Of a DNA stretch of 64,000 bases, positions 59,860 through 64,000 are shown in pieces (the stretch's first letter is position 1; each line of letters starts with the position of its first letter). The notes under the pieces were generated by a model. It searched no databases and was not told the origin of the DNA. It saw nothing but the letters and a program-made list of their open reading frames with translations. The stretch covers positions 40,362,001 through 40,426,000 of the forward strand of contig CM060731.1 of assembly GCA_030704615.1 (NCBI GenBank). The letters run 5' to 3'. The translations under genes and the position numbers were made by a program. Origin of the DNA: Takakia lepidozioides. Its lineage: Eukaryota > Streptophyta > Takakiopsida > Takakiales > Takakiaceae.

Positions 59860-62800
59860 ATGTTGGGCAGGCTGCAGCAGGATTCCATGGAGCAGGTTGA
59901 TAATGATGAGGAGGCAGAAGATGAGAATGATGAGAAGTATTTGTTAGGCATTGTGGAGGTAAATGTTGTTGGATTGCAGTATTATCACGGTAGGGTGACT
60001 GATGAAGAGATGGTTGGATTGATTCGCGAGCCAGACAATGCTTATGACAAGAATGCAGTTCGGGTGGTCAACATCCTTGGCCAGCAGATTGGTCACATTG
60101 AACGTGGCAAAGCATGTCATTTGGCACCGCTCGTGGACGGAGAGCTGGCAGTGATTGAAGGGATCGTTCCTCGTGGCAGCAAGAACAAGTTCAGGATGCC
60201 ATGCCTTGTGCACATTTTTTGCAAACCTGAGCATGAAAAGACCGCCTTGATGCGCCTACGTCGAGCTGGCATTGTGTTGTCTTCAGGTGGTCGGGGCGAC
60301 GAGAGCATGCCTTCGCAAGGGTCGGCAAAGACGGCTGGAAAATCAAAGAAACAGAAACAGAGCCTCGACGATGTCTTTTCCATGCTTGCACAGGGGTCTG
60401 GACAGCGGCAGACCATGGATCCATCGCCAATTATTTCTTCTTGTATGTTCTCCCATCAGAAAGAGGCACTTGCATGGATGGTGCAAAGGGAGAATTCCTC
60501 CAAATTGCCTCCTTTCTGGGAGATGCAGCGAGCTAGAGGCAACAAGAGTGTGTTATACAAAAACACAATCACAAATTTCTCCACGGAAACTCGGCCGAGT
60601 CCCCTGCGCGGTGGAGTTCTCGCTGACGACATGGGCTTGGGTAAAACTTTAGCATTGCTTGCCCTTATTGCCACCAACAGACCAGGAGCCATTCTTCCTC
60701 CGCTTGTCAATGTATGCCAAGTCCCAGCAGAACCTACTGGTTCCAGGCCTTCAAAAAGAAGGAAAGTGGATGCTAAGGCGGAGGCTCTGAAGGATACTGT
60801 TGATTCAAGCTTTCCCCCTCAGCCCAATGGTCCTCGCGCAACCCTGATTGTATGTCCACTGTCTGTACTGTCTAACTGGTCGACACAGCTGGAGGAGCAC
60901 ACTGCACCCGACAGCCTTGGAGTACACCTGTATCATGGTTCTGATCGCATCAAAGACCCAAAACTCCTGCGTGATTTCGACATCGTTTTGACTACTTACA
61001 ATATACTGGCGACAGAAGGCTGCGGCGAAGCTTCCCCTCTGCAGAAAGTTCAATGGCTTCGAGTAATTTTGGACGAGGCCCATCTCGTGAAGAGCCCCAA
61101 GGCTCAGCAGACAAAAGCGGTGGTGGCGCTGAAGTCTGAGAGACGTTGGGCTGTAACGGGCACACCTATACAGAACAGTGCAAGGGATTTGTTCAGCTTC
61201 ATGCAGTTCCTGAGATTGGAGCCTCTCGATGAAAGTTCCTTCTGGATTCGCACAGTTGAGCGTCCTTTAATGAGTGGAGACCCAAGCGGTCTGGCACGCC
61301 TGCAGGTAAGCATTTTAAGTAGGAATCAACCAGGAGTTTTTTTAGTCAGCTTTATTAACATTCAGGATTCAGAAAAACAATAGCTCAATTTCTCAAAAGC
61401 AAGCAATGCAATTCACGCACCACTAAATTTCCTCCTGTAGCACTACCTTGGAATTCTTCCTTTGCATTCATGGAGTCATTCAATATCTCAGGAATTTCTT
61501 AACTGTAGTCTTTCAATACTGGATATCTTATCACCCACTCAGAATGTGAAGGACTGGTGGGATGGACCCTTCAGGCTTTGATGGTAGCAATAGCGCTTAG
61601 GAGGACGAAGGATATGCAGATTGACGGGCACAGGCTGGTGGAGCTACCCCGAAAAACTGTGACGATGCACACTGTGGAACTGTCTGCCGAGGATCGTGAG
61701 GTGTACGACAAAGTTGAGGAAAATGGCAAGGAAGTAGTTTCTCAGTTTATGAAATCGGGAACTGTTCTTCAGAATTATGCCACGGTGTTGCAGATTATAC
61801 TGCGTCTCCGACAAATCTGTGACCACTCTGCCCTGTGTCCAGCTTATAGTGAAATGCTCATTGCAGCATCTGATACAAGAGGTACTGTCTTCTGATCTGA
61901 ATTTATCAAAGATTTCCTTGAAGTTGCTCAAGTTTCAGATACTCCATATTTTACTTTCTTATGGCACAACCCGGAGCTGCTGATTTGAACACATTTGTGT
62001 ACAATTATCCTACTACCTCGCTGCACATATATGTTGACAAGGAAACACTCATATGACAACTCAGTACATTGCTCAACCAAAATCCGGCCTATTGGCCCCC
62101 TTTCTTGCAAGGACTATGTTATATTGCAAAGCTCTTGGAAAGAAAATTTGTAGAAGTGAGTAAAATTCCATGGATGGCGAAAGGGAGAACTGTGGGTACT
62201 CACTCATGATCTCTGTGATTTGCAGATTCGATTGTTCCGCCGCCAGAGCTGCTACAGAAACTCCTTTCCGTTTTGCAGAGTGGTGATGACTTCGATTGTG
62301 CAATCTGCCTGAACCCACCAATAAACGCTGTCATCACACCCTGCGCACATGTCTATTGCCATCGTTGTATTGAGAAATCACTGACCCAGAACAAGCAGCA
62401 GTGCCCTATGTGCCGTTCAGCTCTTGCAAGCTCAGATCTCATGGCTGCCCCTAAGGAGGAAAACAGCCAAGATTCTGAGAAAACTGATGCTCAAGCAACC
62501 ACAAAAACTAGTGCCAAAGTTGAAGCTCTTATGCAGCTTTTGTCTGAAGTGAGGACAAAGGACCCTTCTGAGAAATCAGTCATTTTCTCACAGTTTTCGC
62601 AGATGTTAACGTGTTTGGAAGGACCCCTGAAGGATGCAGGCTTTGGCTATGTGCGGCTGGACGGCAGCATGACAGCCAAGAAGCGGAAGGCTGCCTTGGC
62701 AGCCTTTCAGTCGAGTGACCCTGACAGCCCAACTGTTTTTTTGCTGAGCTTAAAAGCAGCAGGAGTGGGCCTGAATCTGGTGGCTGCATCACGTGTGTTT

Positions 62801-63040
62801 ATGATAGATCCATGGTGGAACCCTGCTGTGGAAGAGCAAGCCATGGATCGTGTCCATCGGCTGGGCCAATCCAGAGATGTAGAAGTGGTGAGGCTGGTGG
62901 TGTCTGACAGCATTGAGGAGCGCATTTTACAACTGCAAGAACGTAAGCGCCAGCTTGCAACATTTGCCTTTGAGAAGCGGTCAGCTGAGCAGCAGCGCTC
63001 GATACGGATTCAAGACGTGAAGCTTCTCATGCACATGTAG
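59860..63040 (+). CDS. HLTF-like HIRAN-SNF2-RING translocase (RAD5/RAD16 group)
   Basis: DNA translocase and probable ubiquitin ligase of the Rad5/HLTF group, acting in the nucleus in replication-fork repair. Exons 59860-61305, 61575-61881 and 62226-63040 give 855 residues, with GT-AG introns and phases 0 and 1. Domains in order: acidic N-terminus; HIRAN at about 28-125 (YYHGRVTDEEMVGLIREPDN), which in HLTF binds 3' ssDNA ends; SNF2 N-lobe with ADDMGLGKT (P-loop at 259-263) and LDEAH (405-408); VTGTPIQN. A C3HC4 RING lies at about 609-647 (CAICLNPP to CPMC), set inside the helicase. The C-lobe shows VIFSQFSQ, LRLDGSM-type spelling and DPWWNPAVEEQ with RVHRLGQ. The layout and motifs match the plant HLTF-like gene rather than RAD5A. 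An alternative start is the ATG at 59887. Confidence 0.95.
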
Positions 63041-63839
63041 TCACAGTCAACGATGTCGTGGTTTGACTGAACCTGCTAACCCCTTGTTAGGAAGATGGGA
63101 CACACTCCCAGCATGTGGAGGCCAAGACACTCCTTATTCGTGAGTGGTAATATGACTCTAGTTCAAATGCAGGGCTGCATAGTGCTCAGACAGATCACAA
63201 TTTTGACATATGAGTGGGCCCCCATTATGCTGAAACCCCACTGCTCTTATGAGCTGTGGGGTCAGTGTCGTCGGATCACATTGATACCGAAGTATCAACT
63301 TGCTCCATCTTGCTCATACTCTGAAGCTACCCAACTCAGACATTGGTTAGTGAATCCCCCTTGAGTGACCTGTCCCCACTGAATTCTTGTACTTGTACAG
63401 AAGCAAGTAGTTTTGGAATCCAACTAGTTACGCTGTCATTTCACCTGTTTCCTCAAGACTGTAAAATGTTACTAAACAAAAAGCTCCACATTGCAGGGGC
63501 CTTTGAAAGTAAAGATGACAATCTCACAAAGCAAAATATACACAAGACAGTACCCAGAGACACCCTTCAAGAGTACTACAGACGACCTTGCCCCATCAAA
63601 CACTAGGTTGGTCTGAAATTGGTGAAGCAATCTAAACCCCTGAAATAAACAGGCCAAAGGGCCCACCTCTGACCTGCTTAGCTCAGTTTTAATGCCCCTG
63701 AAGAAAAGTGCAAACCTCCTCAGAGTTCTGAGTCATGCGAAAATATTATCCGGAAGGCATGATGTTCATCAAATTGAATAATCCTTCATTCCTAAAGCGT
63801 GATCCATGTTTTTGGCCCGCTAATATTGTAGAAGCATAT
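63041..63839. other. 3' flank of the HLTF-like gene; no gene seen
   Basis: Short open frames only. Probable 3' UTR of the HLTF-like gene, then spacer up to the snRNA promoter. Confidence 0.5.
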
Positions 63840-63886
63840 ATCCCATATCGTTTGCCCGTAACGAGGTTAACTTTTTTACTATATAA
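63840..63886 (+). promoter_or_regulatory. Plant snRNA promoter: USE and TATA box
   Basis: ATCCCATATCG (63840-63850) matches the plant upstream sequence element RTCCCACATCG at 10 of 11 positions. TATATAA follows at 63880-63886, with 29 bases between the two, and the RNA start comes about 28 bases after the TATA box. The longer USE-TATA spacing is the one plant Pol II snRNA genes use (Pol III genes have roughly 10 bases less). Confidence 0.85.
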
Positions 63887-63907
63887 GGCCCCCGCAAGCT
63901 AGGAGGT

Positions 63908-64000
63908 GTACTTACCTGGGCGGGGTCTATCGGTGATCCGGAAGGTTGATGTCCTTGGGCGACCTGTCCCATTGCACTACGGCACGGGTAGCTCTAGCAT
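63908..64000 (+). ncRNA. U1: U1 spliceosomal RNA, 5' part (cut by the window end)
   Basis: Starts GTACTTACCTGGGCGGGG. The segment ACTTACCTG pairs with 5' splice sites and is intact. Stem-loop I follows with GATCCGGAAGG, then stem-loop II with CCATTGCACTACGG, the U1A-binding loop. The rest of the ~160-nt RNA lies beyond the window. Differences from usual plant U1: the first base is G instead of A, and the U1-70K loop (GATCA-C/U-GAAGG) has two changes. Because the promoter is intact I call it a gene, but a diverged copy is possible. Confidence 0.88.

Noticed and set aside
1-64000. CRISPR arrays, bacterial operons, riboswitches
   Set aside because: Spliced plant genes throughout; no regularly spaced identical short repeats with unique spacers and no bacterial gene organisation.

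Overview
The window is nuclear DNA of a land plant. The evidence is many short phase-consistent exons with GT-AG (and two GC-AG) introns, pectin acetylesterase, DYW-type pentatricopeptide (PPR) sequence, fragments of plant PTI1-type kinase and ALWAYS EARLY genes, and a U1 snRNA gene behind a plant-type USE/TATA promoter. Expanded, decaying PLS/DYW PPR sequence and an intron-rich AtuA-family gene make me lean towards a seed-free plant (fern, lycophyte or bryophyte), but the species cannot be fixed from this window.

Layout. 1-4.2 kb: degenerate direct repeats running into a broken Ty3-type retrotransposon (protease and gag remnants, minus strand), then a G-rich tract. 4.8-8.3 kb: a head-to-head pair, ribosomal protein eS12 (minus, N-terminal coding exon disrupted) and a mitochondrial-type SEC-C motif protein (plus, 5 exons), sharing a short promoter that carries a telo-box. 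8.5-12.7 kb: PPR repeat arrays on the plus strand, frame-broken. 14.1-17.9 kb: a mosaic of single exons from at least six unrelated genes (CDC20/FZR, PTI1-like kinase, SET-TPR methyltransferase, ALY/LIN9 SANT, POLE3-like histone fold, an orphan exon) plus an ~860-bp copy of part of the SEC-C gene. 20.3-25.5 kb: PPR arrays again, now on the minus strand, with a displaced DYW domain and a W/G-repeat segment. 25.1-28.5 kb: interspersed repeats and a hAT-type non-autonomous transposon with near-perfect target-site duplication.

From 30.8 kb the window becomes orderly. Pectin acetylesterase (minus, 30.85-37.49 kb, 12 exons), a SETD3-like SET-domain methyltransferase (minus, 38.84-47.89 kb, 14 exons), an AtuA/DUF1446-family gene (minus, 51.36-58.22 kb, 14 exons, two GC-AG introns) and an HLTF-like SNF2-RING translocase (plus, 59.86-63.04 kb, 3 exons) can all be assembled exon by exon in one reading frame. 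A U1 snRNA gene starts at about 63.91 kb and runs off the end.

The intact genes are unrelated housekeeping-type loci: cytosolic translation, organelle, wall modification, protein methylation, catabolism of unknown substrate, DNA-damage tolerance and splicing. They do not form a pathway. The unusual part is 8.5-25.5 kb, where two oppositely oriented PPR arrays flank a gene-fragment mosaic of the kind left by Helitron-like transduplication.
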